Assembly (NCBI GenBank): GCA_034414555.1
Contig: DAOUMA010000006.1
Span: 1-64,000, forward strand
Length of the DNA: 64,000 bases
DNA from: CG2-30-46-19 sp034414555
GTDB lineage: Bacteria; Chloroflexota; Dehalococcoidia; GIF9; AB-539-J10
Direction of reading: 5' to 3'
This document shows positions 1-8,752 of the stretch, in pieces (within the stretch, counting starts at the first letter, position 1; every line of letters starts with the position of its first letter). Under the pieces are notes generated by a model. That model made no database searches and was not told the DNA's origin. It worked only from the letters and a program-made list of their open reading frames with translations. Both the position numbers and the translations under genes were made by a program.

Positions 1-56
1 GAACCCACTAACCTACCGATTACAAGTCGGTTGCGCTACCCTTGCGCTACTCGGGC
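1..56 (-). tRNA. tRNA-Thr (TGT), 3' end cut by window edge
   Basis: On the minus strand the sequence starts with a 7-nt acceptor half GCCCGAG, then a D-arm with GCGC on both sides of its loop, then the anticodon arm ACCGA-CTTGTAA-TCGGT. The loop gives anticodon TGT (Thr). The variable loop and the first half of the T-arm (GTGGGTTC) follow before the window ends. The 3' acceptor strand is outside the window. Confidence 0.9.
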
Positions 57-154
57 AACCTTTGGTTAATGATATAAAGGGGGTAAGTGTAATGTCAAGA
101 TTCGAGTGTATTTACTACTATCTAATAATAGTTTGTTTGCGATAAAATTAAACC

Positions 155-922
155 GTGGCAGAAATTGAGTTACTAGCCAACCTAATAGTAGCGGCTAAAA
201 AGATTGTGGTATTCACCGGCGCTGGGATAAGCACAGAATCAGGTATACCTGATTTTCGCAGCCCGGGGGGAATCTGGGATAGATTCGACCCTGATGATTT
301 CACCTATCAAAAATTTATCAGCAGTCTCGAGACACGTAGAAAACAGTGGCAGTTGCTTAGCTTAGGTGCCGTCATCGCAAATATAGAACCAAATCCAGCA
401 CATTATGCCATTACCGAGCTTTACAGACTGGGCAAACTGGATTGTGTCATTACCCAGAACATAGATAATCTCCATCGGAAAGCCGGGGTTCCTGAAGACA
501 GGATTTTCGAATTACATGGTAATATGCAATGGGCGAGGTGCCTTAATTGCCATCAGCGTTTTCCCATGGAAGAGATTCTACCCAGAATAAAGGAAGGTAT
601 TGAGGTTCCTGAGTGCCCTAAGTGTCGTGGTATGTTGAAGCCAGACGCCGTTTTCTTTGGTGAACAATTGCCACAAGGGACATTAATAGAGGCTACTCAC
701 CGTTCACAGAATTGTGACCTTTTCATAGTTGTCGGCTCTACTTTGGTTGTTTACCCCGCAGCATATATGCCGGTATATGCTAAGGAAGCTGGAGCAAAGA
801 TAGCTATTGTCAACCTTACCCCAACAGACCTCGACCAGTATGCTACTGTGGTTATTCATAGCAAAGCCGGGGAAACGCTGCAGCAGGTTATGCGAAAAGT
901 GCACGGAAAATTAACGCAGTAG
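155..922 (+). CDS. NAD-dependent protein deacylase, sirtuin family (Sir2/CobB-like)
   Basis: Sirtuins remove acyl groups from lysines using NAD+, giving nicotinamide and O-acyl-ADP-ribose; in anaerobes a common target is acyl-CoA synthetases. The 255-aa protein has the NAD-binding GAGIS/ESGIPDFRS signature near residues 21-36, the TQNIDNLH motif near residue 100, a catalytic His in ELHG, and a zinc ribbon formed by CLNC and CPKC about 25 residues apart. Length is normal for the family. It starts with GTG; a -10-like TAAAAT ends six bases before the GTG, so the mRNA may lack a leader. It is divergent from the truncated tRNA-Thr and convergent with the membrane Fe-S protein downstream. The acyl-chain preference cannot be read from sequence. 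Confidence 0.93.
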   Translation: MAEIELLANLIVAAKKIVVFTGAGISTESGIPDFRSPGGIWDRFDPDDFTYQKFISSLETRRKQWQLLSLGAVIANIEPNPAHYAITELYRLGKLDCVITQNIDNLHRKAGVPEDRIFELHGNMQWARCLNCHQRFPMEEILPRIKEGIEVPECPKCRGMLKPDAVFFGEQLPQGTLIEATHRSQNCDLFIVVGSTLVVYPAAYMPVYAKEAGAKIAIVNLTPTDLDQYATVVIHSKAGETLQQVMRKVHGKLTQ

Positions 923-934
923 AGAGACTAAAAT

Positions 935-2992
935 TTATTCTATTGCCATTGCTATTAATTCAGCAATGTCTAAATCCTTTAAGGACTCTTCCGCACCCTT
1001 GCTCTTTATAGAATCTTCGAGCATTTGCATGCAGTAAGGACAGGCGGTAGCCACTATTTCTGTTTTGGTTTTGATAACGTCTTCAATACGTACATCGCTT
1101 ATCCTTTTGCCTTGCTTTTCCTCAACCCAGAATCTTCCCCCACCTCCACCACAGCAGAAGCTATTCCAGCGACTACGCTTCATCTCTACCAAATGGATTT
1201 GGGGGATTGCAGCAAGAGCTTGCCTCGGTGGCTGGTAGATATCATTGTGTCTACCAAGATAGCAGGGGTCATGGTAGGTTACCTTCTGGTTCAATCCTGA
1301 AGTTAGTTTCAATTTACCTTCCGTTATTAGTCGGGCGATGAGCTGGGAGTGGTGGATAACTTCAAATTCGCCACCAAACTGCGGATATTCATTTTTAAGG
1401 GTATTGAAACAGTGAGGGCAGGTGGTAACTATCTTTGTAACGCCATAATTCTTTAACAGCTCAATGTTCTTGGTAGCCTGTATCTGGAATAGATATTCAT
1501 TACCCATCCTTCGGGCGGGGTCGCCGCAGCAGGTCTCTTCGGCGCCCAGCGTGGCGAAGTTGACACCAGCCGCTTGCAGTATCCGGGCGAAAGCGTGGGC
1601 AATCTTCAAGCTGCGGTCCTCCAGCGACGCCTGACAGCCCACCCAGAACACCATATCCACCTTGCTGTCCTCGGAAAGGTGCTTTATTTTCAGCTCCCCC
1701 TCCCAGGTAGTCCTGGTATTCGTGGTGCCGATGACGACATGTCCTCTAGCTTCAATGGAGGTCAATATTGGTGCAGCTAATTCGGGGACTTTGGCTTGCT
1801 CTAAAATCAGACTACGACGCATATCCACAATCTTATTAATGTGCTCCACATATACCGGGCATGCTTCTTGACATGCACGGCAGGTGCAGCAGACCCAGAT
1901 GGCGTCTTCAGGTATTACCTCGCCGATAAGTGAGCGAGGCGGGTCTGCGTCTGGGATTAACAATGATGTCTTGGGCACCTTAGTCTTGAATTGGTATTTG
2001 CTTTCTTCCAGCAAGTGCTCTTTCAGTGACTGGATTAACTTCTTGGGGGAGAAGGGCTGCCCGCTGAGATAACCGGGGCATACCTCCTGGCATCTTCCGC
2101 AGCGAGTACAGGCATCTAAATCCAATAGCTGCTTCCAGGTGAAGTCTTCAATCTTCCCCACGCCGAAGCTCTCCGCCTTCTCCAGGTCAATGGGCTGCAG
2201 TGCCCCTTTAGGCTCCCGACTGCGGAGAAAGACATTTGCCGGGGCGACGATGATGTGGGTTAGCTTATTGTAGAACAGTGAAATGTAGACCACAGCACCA
2301 GCAGCGAGTATAACGTGCAAAAACCATGATGCTTGATGTAAAACCAGATTTGTTCCTGTGCTGAGTCCGATGAATGCCTTGCTAATCACTAACCCGAGTG
2401 GTGACCATACATTCCAGATAGCCTCAGTGCCTGGTTCAACCGCAGCAATGCGGAAAGCTTCTACAAAGAAGCCGGTGATCACCACTGCTAAGATTAAGCT
2501 AATGGCAATGAGGTCGTCAGCACTTCTATCTAATCTCTCTTTAAATGCCCCTGGTTTCTGAATATATCTACGGATGATGAATATAATTGCTCCTATGAAA
2601 ACAAGGAGACCGCCAATATCATCGATAAGCGACTCAGCTAAAAAGGGCGCTCCACGAACCCAGGAATGAAACCAGTAATGCCCGACAAAATCTATTCCTG
2701 CGCCGAGAAAGAGAATTATGCATCCCCAGAAGATGAGGAAATGTGCTATTCCGGGATAAAGCTCCCTGAGGAATTTCCGGTGTACCAGACCTTCAACAAC
2801 GCCAACCTTTATGAAATTTCCTGTCCTGCTCCAAAAAGGGTGGAGCCTATCTTCAGGCTTACCGCGCCGCCAAACATTCCAAAAACGAATAAGAATAGCG
2901 TAAACAAAAATGATGGCTGCTACGAGGGCTAGCGGATAAATAACCCATGGTCCCCGGGGAACATTCCACAGAATTTCACGAAATGCTTGCAT
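935..2992 (-). CDS. Membrane-bound Fe-S oxidoreductase, HdrE/NarI-like domain fused to HdrD-like domain
   Basis: A 685-aa fusion. The first about 250 residues hold five or six hydrophobic helices resembling the cytochrome-b-like part of HdrE/DsrM/NarI. Next come two cubane cluster motifs (CTRCGRCQEVCP near residue 296 and CCTCRACQEACP near 367). Then there are two CCG domains, with CCG at GAEETCCGDP and SFCCGGGGG, each followed by a CPHC or CPYC pair. Related fusions move electrons between a membrane quinone or heme pool and a soluble donor such as ETF or a disulfide. The partner is not evident here. The gene is transcribed away from the hdrA next door and is separated from it by a degenerate segment with a ymdB relic. 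The C-terminal half is clearly paralogous to the soluble protein at 14599-15750. Whether heme is bound needs histidine mapping. Confidence 0.85.
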   Translation of the reverse strand: MQAFREILWNVPRGPWVIYPLALVAAIIFVYAILIRFWNVWRRGKPEDRLHPFWSRTGNFIKVGVVEGLVHRKFLRELYPGIAHFLIFWGCIILFLGAGIDFVGHYWFHSWVRGAPFLAESLIDDIGGLLVFIGAIIFIIRRYIQKPGAFKERLDRSADDLIAISLILAVVITGFFVEAFRIAAVEPGTEAIWNVWSPLGLVISKAFIGLSTGTNLVLHQASWFLHVILAAGAVVYISLFYNKLTHIIVAPANVFLRSREPKGALQPIDLEKAESFGVGKIEDFTWKQLLDLDACTRCGRCQEVCPGYLSGQPFSPKKLIQSLKEHLLEESKYQFKTKVPKTSLLIPDADPPRSLIGEVIPEDAIWVCCTCRACQEACPVYVEHINKIVDMRRSLILEQAKVPELAAPILTSIEARGHVVIGTTNTRTTWEGELKIKHLSEDSKVDMVFWVGCQASLEDRSLKIAHAFARILQAAGVNFATLGAEETCCGDPARRMGNEYLFQIQATKNIELLKNYGVTKIVTTCPHCFNTLKNEYPQFGGEFEVIHHSQLIARLITEGKLKLTSGLNQKVTYHDPCYLGRHNDIYQPPRQALAAIPQIHLVEMKRSRWNSFCCGGGGGRFWVEEKQGKRISDVRIEDVIKTKTEIVATACPYCMQMLEDSIKSKGAEESLKDLDIAELIAMAIE

Positions 2993-3085
2993 TGTTTCCC
3001 TCGCTTCCTTTCAAGGTTTCAATATCCGAGGGATTATATCATAACGCCGGCTATCAAAGGAAGCTCTCTACTTATCTTGTCTCGC

Positions 3086-3265
3086 CCTTTTGGGATATAG
3101 AAGAAGTTCTTCCATATTTGCCTTAGTGAATCTAAAAGTAGGGAATAACTGTGATTAATCCGCCATTTCTCGGACACGTTTGATATCTATTGCCTTGCCG
3201 CTATCCTCGCTTGCTTCCACTACAATAGCATCAAACGAAACCTGCCCTTTGGCTACCGAGAAGCG
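3086..3265 (-). pseudogene. Relic duplicate of the 3' end of ymdB and its downstream DNA
   Basis: The minus-strand reading frame ending at 3155 encodes RFSVAKGQVSFDAIVVEAS and the following residues to REMAD. These match the last residues of the intact ymdB (16037-16822) with one conservative change (V for I). The similarity continues past the stop codon into non-coding DNA (GGAAGAAGTTCTTCC and GAATCTAAAAGTAGGGAATAA occur in both copies), so this is a DNA duplication and not a second functional gene. Identity stops abruptly at about 3265, where unrelated sequence begins. The remaining bases to 3414 hold no gene I can recognise. Confidence 0.85.
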
Positions 3266-3414
3266 ACCGCCGCCACAGTAATTGCAAAGGGAACTCGTCC
3301 TGCTCTTATTTGCCGAAGCTGCTATTATTCCTATTGGCAAACGAGCGTGAAAAGGGAATCGTAGCTACGTCCTTGTTTAACGGACATACCCAGGTTCGTT
3401 CAGTGGTAGAAAGC

Positions 3415-5382
3415 TCATACCAATACTCCTTCCACCTCAGCCATAATCTCCTCGGTAGTAAAGTGCCTGCTGGTGATGGCGCCGCTGGGACAGGCAGCGG
3501 CACAGATACCACAGCCCTTACACTGGGCTTCGTTGATGGAAGACACCTTCTTCTCTTTATCGAAGGAGATGGCACTATAGGGGCAGAGCGGGATACAGGT
3601 CTTGCAGCCAGAGCAGAGTTCTTCATCAACCACTGAAATGGCAGCTTCGACCTCAACCGTGCCTTTGCTGATCGTGGCCAGGGCCCGGGCTGCCGCTGCG
3701 GAGGCCTGAGCCACGGTATCTGGAATATCCTTGGGACCCTGACAGCAACCGGTAATAAACACTCCGTCAACCGGGGTAGCTACCGGGTCGAGTTTAACAT
3801 GCCTTTCCATAAAGAAGCCATCCGCCCTTCTTCCGATGGTGAACTTGCGAGCCACTTCTTCTGCGTCTGAGCGTGCCTCCAAAGCCACACCCAGGATAAC
3901 CATGTCCACAGGAACCCTTACCACAGCACCCAGCAGGGTGTCCTCAACCACAACTATTAACTTTCCCTGCTCCTTTTCTTTTAGGGCGTGGTCGGTAACT
4001 TCAGCCACCTTACCTCTGATGAAGTTGACCCCTTCCTCAGAGAGACGCTTATAGAACTCTTCGTAGCCTTCCCCGAAGCAACGCATGTCGATATACATCT
4101 GATATACGTTGGCTTGGGTTTTCTCCTTTATAAGATGAGAGAACTTGAGGCCATACATGCAGCAAACTCGGGAGCAATACTCATGGTAGTTTTCATCGCG
4201 GCTACCCACGCAGTGAATGTAAGCCACACTCTCTGGCTCTCTGCCATCCTTGAGCACAATCTTGCCACCGGTGGGCCCCACAGCGCTGCACAGCCGTTCA
4301 AACTCGAGGCCGGTGAGGACATTATCAAATCGCTTGTAGCCATATAGGGTGATCACTGAGGGGTCGAAGACATCGTAGCCGGTAGCAATAATGATATTGC
4401 CCACCTCTACCTCTACAATCTGGTCAACCTGTTCAAAGTTGATGGCACCTGCCTGGCAGAACTTCTCACAAGCACGGCATTTCCCCGTCTTGAAATAGGT
4501 GCAAACATCCGTGTCGATGACAGGAACATTAGGCACTGCCTGGGGGAAGGGAATATATATCGCCTTTCTCTTCACCAAACCGACATCAAACTCACTATCT
4601 GCCTTCCAAGGGCACTTCTCTATGCAAACGCCACAGGCGGTGCACTTATCCTCATCCACGTAGCGGGCCTTCTTTTTGATCTTCACCTTGAAATTACCCA
4701 CATACCCCGAGACCTCTTCCACTTCGCTCCAGGTCATTAGTTCAATATATGGGTGTGAGCCTACCGAACTCATCTTTGGGGTGAGGATGCAGGAGGAGCA
4801 ATCGAGGGTGGGAAAGGTTTTATCCAGCTGAGCCATGTGTCCCCCAATGGAGGGCTCCCGTTCCACCAGATAAACCGTATGGCCACTGTTGGCAATCTCC
4901 AGGGCTGCCTGGATGCCAGCGATGCCCCCGCCCACAATCAGAGTATTAGGATTGACTGGAACCTCCTTAGTCTCCAGAGGTTCATGGTAGTAAACTCTCT
5001 TCACCGCTGCGCTTACCAGAGCCTTAGCCTTCTCAGTAGCGAGATCGTGGTCTTCTGTTATCCAGGAACAGTGCTCACGAATATTAGCCATCTCAAATAA
5101 ATAAGGGTTTAATCCCGCCTCCTGACAAACGCGACGGAAGGTAATTTCATGGAGGCGTGGGGAGCAGGAGGCAACAACCACCCGGTTGAGTTTGTGCTCC
5201 TTTATATCCTGCTTGATAAGCTCCTGCCCCGGGTCGGAACACATAAACTTGTAATCACGCGCTACAACTACTGAGTCGAGACCACCAGCGTATTTGCTTA
5301 CAGCCTCCACATCAACGGTGTCCGCGATATTACTCCCGCAGTGGCATACATATACTCCGATTCTTCTTTCCTCCATATTCAT
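3415..5382 (-). CDS. hdrA: HdrA-type FAD/iron-sulfur protein, full length
   Basis: HdrA is the flavin subunit that splits electron pairs in heterodisulfide-reductase-type complexes. This 655-aa copy has the N-terminal CHCGSN segment, a Rossmann FAD motif (GGGIAGIQAA) near residue 152, the Cys-containing LDCSSCILTPKM motif, a ferredoxin-like insert CTACGVCIEKCP with a further Cys-rich DVCTYFKTGKCRACEKFC, and a C-terminal two-cluster ferredoxin (CSGCKTCIPLCP and CKGCGICAAACP). Length matches methanogen HdrA. An AAGGAGG site five bases before ATG 5382 fixes the start. It is divergent from the wHTH/mvh genes and so probably shares regulation with them. No hdrB or hdrC lies directly next to it. 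Confidence 0.93.
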   Translation of the reverse strand: MNMEERRIGVYVCHCGSNIADTVDVEAVSKYAGGLDSVVVARDYKFMCSDPGQELIKQDIKEHKLNRVVVASCSPRLHEITFRRVCQEAGLNPYLFEMANIREHCSWITEDHDLATEKAKALVSAAVKRVYYHEPLETKEVPVNPNTLIVGGGIAGIQAALEIANSGHTVYLVEREPSIGGHMAQLDKTFPTLDCSSCILTPKMSSVGSHPYIELMTWSEVEEVSGYVGNFKVKIKKKARYVDEDKCTACGVCIEKCPWKADSEFDVGLVKRKAIYIPFPQAVPNVPVIDTDVCTYFKTGKCRACEKFCQAGAINFEQVDQIVEVEVGNIIIATGYDVFDPSVITLYGYKRFDNVLTGLEFERLCSAVGPTGGKIVLKDGREPESVAYIHCVGSRDENYHEYCSRVCCMYGLKFSHLIKEKTQANVYQMYIDMRCFGEGYEEFYKRLSEEGVNFIRGKVAEVTDHALKEKEQGKLIVVVEDTLLGAVVRVPVDMVILGVALEARSDAEEVARKFTIGRRADGFFMERHVKLDPVATPVDGVFITGCCQGPKDIPDTVAQASAAAARALATISKGTVEVEAAISVVDEELCSGCKTCIPLCPYSAISFDKEKKVSSINEAQCKGCGICAAACPSGAITSRHFTTEEIMAEVEGVLV

Positions 5383-5403
5383 ATTAACCTCCTTAATCTA
5401 ATA

Positions 5404-5460
5404 GTTAGCGCTAACATTGACACCCCCAAACTACCATGCTATTATCTGTTAATTTTAACA
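5404..5460. promoter_or_regulatory. Two perfect palindromes framing the wHTH promoter (candidate operators)
   Basis: GTTAGCGCTAAC (5404-5415) ends one base before the -35 box. TGTTAATTTTAACA (5447-5460) begins one base after the -10 box and covers the expected transcription start. Both are perfect inverted repeats of the size bound by dimeric winged-helix repressors. They lie between hdrA and the regulator gene, so one bound factor could control both directions. Confidence 0.6.
5417..5445 (+). promoter_or_regulatory. Strong sigma-70-type promoter for the wHTH gene
   Basis: TTGACA at 5417-5422, a 17-bp spacer, and TATTAT at 5440-5445. The predicted start is near 5452, which puts the TTG codon at 5465 very close to the mRNA end and favours the ATG at 5489 as translation start. 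Confidence 0.75.
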
Positions 5461-5488
5461 AAGTTTGGTAATTATAACAGGTGTGGAA

Positions 5489-5773
5489 ATGCAAAGCAAA
5501 TATGAGCGAGACTATATTGCTAGGCATGAGCGAATCAGGAGCAAACTGATGGAAATGGCCAAGAGGTCCGATTGTGCTTGTTTCCTTATTTCTAAAGTGG
5601 CGACTGAACTCGGAATGGATCAAAGAACCGTTAGGTCTCATCTTAAAATCCTAGAAATGGATCATGATGGAGTATTCGTCGACCCTGAGGAAAAGCAATT
5701 TTGTACCAGGGAGGGTCTTGTCCTGTTAGCCAATAGGTTGGGACTTGTGGATATCTCCCGGGAAAAGAAGTAA
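5489..5773 (+). CDS. Small winged-helix transcriptional regulator
   Basis: A 94-residue basic protein with a helix-turn-helix core, visible as ISKVATELGMDQRTVRSHLK around residues 33-52, followed by a wing-like segment (DHDGVFVDPEEKQFCTREG). This resembles ArsR/MarR-type single-domain regulators that bind DNA as dimers. The ATG at 5489 is preferred over an in-frame TTG 24 bases upstream because it follows AGGTG and fits the mapped promoter. It sits between divergent hdrA and mvhG and probably controls one or both through the palindromes at 5404-5460. The effector is unknown; Cys residues near positions 28-30 and 71 could in principle sense redox state or metal, which is only inference. Confidence 0.8.
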   Translation: MQSKYERDYIARHERIRSKLMEMAKRSDCACFLISKVATELGMDQRTVRSHLKILEMDHDGVFVDPEEKQFCTREGLVLLANRLGLVDISREKK

Positions 5774-5844
5774 GGGTAAATACGCAGTGATTTGTGCAAC
5801 GACAAACCCGCGGGCTAGCTGCTTAAGTAAGAAAGGGGGTAAAA

Positions 5845-6822
5845 ATGGCTAAACCAAAGGTTGCTTTTTACTGGTGCGCTTCATGTGGGGGATGTGAGGA
5901 GACGGTGGTTGACCTTAATGAAGACATATTGAAAGTAGCGGGTGCTGTGGATATTGTCCTGTGGCCCGTGGCATTGGATTTCAAGAGGAAGGATGTTGAA
6001 GCTCTAAGCGACGGTAAGATAGCGGTCACCTTTATAAATGGTGCGGTAAGGCTAGAAGAGCAGGAAGAAATGGTAAAGCTCTTAAGAAAAAAATCAGGTC
6101 TTATCGTTGCCTTTGGCTCTTGCGCTCACCTGGGTGGGATACCGGGGTTGGGAAACTTCTGGACAAGGGATACCATTTTTCAAAGGGTTTACAAGGAAGT
6201 CCCCACTGTGGAAAATCCCGAGGGAATTACTCCACAGGAGACGACATCCGTTGATGCCGGTGAACTTACCCTGCCGGAATTCTATGGTACGGTGAAGACC
6301 CTGAACCAAACTATTCCTGTAGATTATTACCTCCCCGGGTGTCCACCGCCGCCTGATTTAATAATGAATGCCGTAAATGCTATTCTCAAGGGGGAACTCC
6401 CGGAGAAGGGGGCGGTGCTTGCCCCTGAAAAATCCCTGTGTGATACGTGCCCAAGAGCGGAGAAGAAGCCAGAGAAATTGTCAATAAAAGAAATAAAAAG
6501 ACCCTACGAGGTCAAGCTTGACCCCGAGAAATGCTTCCTTGAGCAGGGGGTAATCTGTCTTGGTCCTGCCACTCGCTCGGGATGTGGGGAAACATGCATT
6601 AGAGCTAATATGCCATGTAGGGGTTGCTTTGGTCCAGTAGATGGGGTTATCGACCAGGGAGCAAAAGGACTTTCAATGGTTGCATCTATATTGGGGATTG
6701 AGGGTGAAGAGCAGATGACCGAGGAAGAAGTCGAAAAATTAGTCAGTGGGCTCGTAGACCCAGCAGGAACATTCTACAGGTTTAGCCTGCCAGCTTCCTT
6801 GCTGAGAAGGAGAATAGTATAG
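5845..6822 (+). CDS. mvhG: [NiFe]-hydrogenase small subunit, MvhG-like
   Basis: The small subunit carries Fe-S clusters that wire the [NiFe] site to the MvhD/HdrA partner. The 325-aa protein has the proximal-cluster Cys motif CASCGGCEE near residue 11, then GSCAHLGG, PGCPPPP and a C-terminal Cys-rich region (CDTCP, CLGPATRSGCGETC, CRGCFG) consistent with further clusters. There is no Tat signal, so it is cytoplasmic. An AAGGGGGTAAAA ribosome site precedes ATG 5845, and the stop lies nine bases before mvhA. It belongs with the F420-non-reducing (group 3c-like) hydrogenases rather than the membrane groups. Confidence 0.92.
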   Translation: MAKPKVAFYWCASCGGCEETVVDLNEDILKVAGAVDIVLWPVALDFKRKDVEALSDGKIAVTFINGAVRLEEQEEMVKLLRKKSGLIVAFGSCAHLGGIPGLGNFWTRDTIFQRVYKEVPTVENPEGITPQETTSVDAGELTLPEFYGTVKTLNQTIPVDYYLPGCPPPPDLIMNAVNAILKGELPEKGAVLAPEKSLCDTCPRAEKKPEKLSIKEIKRPYEVKLDPEKCFLEQGVICLGPATRSGCGETCIRANMPCRGCFGPVDGVIDQGAKGLSMVASILGIEGEEQMTEEEVEKLVSGLVDPAGTFYRFSLPASLLRRRIV

Positions 6823-6831
6823 GAGGACAGG

Positions 6832-8295
6832 ATGAGAAAGATAACAATAGACCCCATAACCAGGCTTGAGGGACATGGAAAGATAGAGATATTTCTCAAT
6901 GATGACGGGGATGTTGACAAGGCTTACCTCCAGATCCCCGAGCTTCGAGGATTTGAAAAGTTCTGTGAAGGAAGACCGGCGGAGGAGATGCCGAGAATAA
7001 CCACAATGATTTGCGGTGTATGTCCTACTGCTCACCACATGGCATCGACCAAAGCCCTTGACGACCTTTTCAAGGTTGAGCCAACCTCAACGGCGAAAAA
7101 GATAAGAGAGCTTATGTACAATGCTTTCCAGGCGGAAGACCATATATTGCATTTCGTCTTCCTTGGCGGTCCTGACTTTGTTGTTGGCCCAACAGCGCCC
7201 GCCGGAGAAAGAAATGTCTTAGGAGTCATTGGCAAAGTGGGGTTAGAAGTTGGGGGCAAAGTAATAGAAATGCGGAAAAGGCTGAGGAATGTTCTGAGAA
7301 TAATCGGGGGCAAGCCAGTTATGCCTTCCTGTGGGTTACCCGGGGGAGTATCAAAAGCGATTACCGAGGAGGAAAGGAACACCATCATTGAGGCAGGGGA
7401 ATATGCGGTGGAATTCTGTAAATTTGCCTTAGGGCTTTTTGACGATGTAGTGCTCAAAAATAAAAAATATGTTGACCTTGTCGTCGGAGATATTTATAAA
7501 CATAGGACATATTATATGGGGTTGGTGGATAAGAATAACAAGGTGAATTTCTACGATGGCCAGATAAGAGTGGTTGACCCGAATGGCAAAGAGTTTGCCA
7601 AGTTTAAGGGTCAAAATTACCTTGATCATATCAGGGAGCATGTTGAGCCCTGGACTTACGTGAGGTTCTCTTATCTCAAGAACGTAGGCTGGAAGGGATT
7701 TATTGATGGGGAAAAGAGCGGTATTTTCAGGGTAGCACCATTGGCTCGGCTGAATGCATCCGATGGGATGGCAACACCACTGGCTCAGGGAGCCTATGAA
7801 AAGATGTATAAAGTACTGGGTGGGAAGCCGGTCCATAGTACCTTGGCTTTCCACTGGGCTCGACTTATCGAGGCGCTTTATGCTTCTGAACGGGTGCTGG
7901 AGCTTGCCCGTGACCCAGAGCTTACCTCTCCTGATATTGTAAATCTACCTACTGAGACTCCAAAAGAGGGTATCGGTGTGGTAGAAGCACCAAGAGGAAC
8001 CCTTTTGCATCACTACAAAACCGATGAGAGAGCGATTCTCACGGAGGTCAATTTGATCGTCGCTACACAGAATAACTCTGCTTCCATCTGCATGTCCATC
8101 GAAAAAGCGGCCAAATCGCTTATAAAGAAGGGCGAGGTCTCCGACGGAATTCTCAATATGATTGAGATGGCGTTTAGAGCCTATGACCCCTGTCATGCCT
8201 GCGCCACTCATTCACTGCCGGGAAGAATGCCACTTGAAGTGAATGTATATGACTCTAGGGGGCAGGTGGTAAAGAGATTAAGAAGGGATGGATAG
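6832..8295 (+). CDS. mvhA: [NiFe]-hydrogenase large subunit, MvhA-like
   Basis: Holds the Ni-Fe active site that splits or makes H2. The 487-aa protein starts with KITIDPITRLEGHGKIEIF, typical of the family. It has the N-terminal nickel motif CGVCPTAHH near residue 63 and the C-terminal motif DPCHACATH near residue 452, followed by a 20-odd-residue tail (SLPGRMPLEV onward) that the maturation protease would normally remove or that is retained in group 3 enzymes. GGAGGACAGG precedes the ATG. Gene order mvhG-mvhA-protease-mvhD matches group 3c hydrogenases that feed HdrA for flavin-based bifurcation. All four nickel-ligand cysteines are present, so it should be active. Confidence 0.94.
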   Translation: MRKITIDPITRLEGHGKIEIFLNDDGDVDKAYLQIPELRGFEKFCEGRPAEEMPRITTMICGVCPTAHHMASTKALDDLFKVEPTSTAKKIRELMYNAFQAEDHILHFVFLGGPDFVVGPTAPAGERNVLGVIGKVGLEVGGKVIEMRKRLRNVLRIIGGKPVMPSCGLPGGVSKAITEEERNTIIEAGEYAVEFCKFALGLFDDVVLKNKKYVDLVVGDIYKHRTYYMGLVDKNNKVNFYDGQIRVVDPNGKEFAKFKGQNYLDHIREHVEPWTYVRFSYLKNVGWKGFIDGEKSGIFRVAPLARLNASDGMATPLAQGAYEKMYKVLGGKPVHSTLAFHWARLIEALYASERVLELARDPELTSPDIVNLPTETPKEGIGVVEAPRGTLLHHYKTDERAILTEVNLIVATQNNSASICMSIEKAAKSLIKKGEVSDGILNMIEMAFRAYDPCHACATHSLPGRMPLEVNVYDSRGQVVKRLRRDG

Positions 8296-8752
8296 AAAAA
8301 AGATGAACACGCTCATTTTAGGGCTTGGAAATCCAATTCTCACCGATGATGGAGTTGGAATCAATATTGCCCGGAAGCTCAAGGAGGAAAATCCTGAATT
8401 AGAAGTGGTAGAGACCAGCGAAGGAGGAATTGCTCTCCTCGACTATATAGCAGGCTGCGATAAGCTCATCATCATCGATGCTATAAAAACTGGAAAGGGG
8501 AAACCGGGAGAGCTCTATAAGCTTGCCCGGGAAGACTTGAAGCCCGCTATGCATTTCTCTTCATCTCATGGCGTAGATATCACCGCCGCCCTTAAAGTTG
8601 GGGAAGCCCTGGGATACACAATGCCCCAATCCGTTAGCATATATGCTGTAGAAATAAGGGATAATACGACCTTCAGAGAACAGTGTACCAAAGAGGTGGA
8701 GGAGAGGATACCATTCATTGCAAACCAAATAGTAGAGGAGGAGAAGCTATGA
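8288..8752 (+). CDS. Hydrogenase maturation protease (HyaD/HycI family)
   Basis: These endopeptidases clip the C-terminal tail of the [NiFe] large subunit after nickel insertion. The 154-aa protein begins at ATG 8288, overlapping the end of mvhA by eight bases. It shows GLGNPILTDDGVG (nickel-sensing Asp/Glu position), IIDAIKTG and SSHGVD (the conserved Asp and His that complete the nickel site). The overlap implies translational coupling with its substrate gene. It ends at 8752, overlapping the mvhD ATG by two bases. Confidence 0.93.
   Translation: MDRKKMNTLILGLGNPILTDDGVGINIARKLKEENPELEVVETSEGGIALLDYIAGCDKLIIIDAIKTGKGKPGELYKLAREDLKPAMHFSSSHGVDITAALKVGEALGYTMPQSVSIYAVEIRDNTTFREQCTKEVEERIPFIANQIVEEEKL

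Noticed and set aside
3310..3636. Plus-strand open frame overlapping the hdrA 3' end
   Set aside because: It is antisense to the ferredoxin motifs of hdrA and has no protein-like features of its own.
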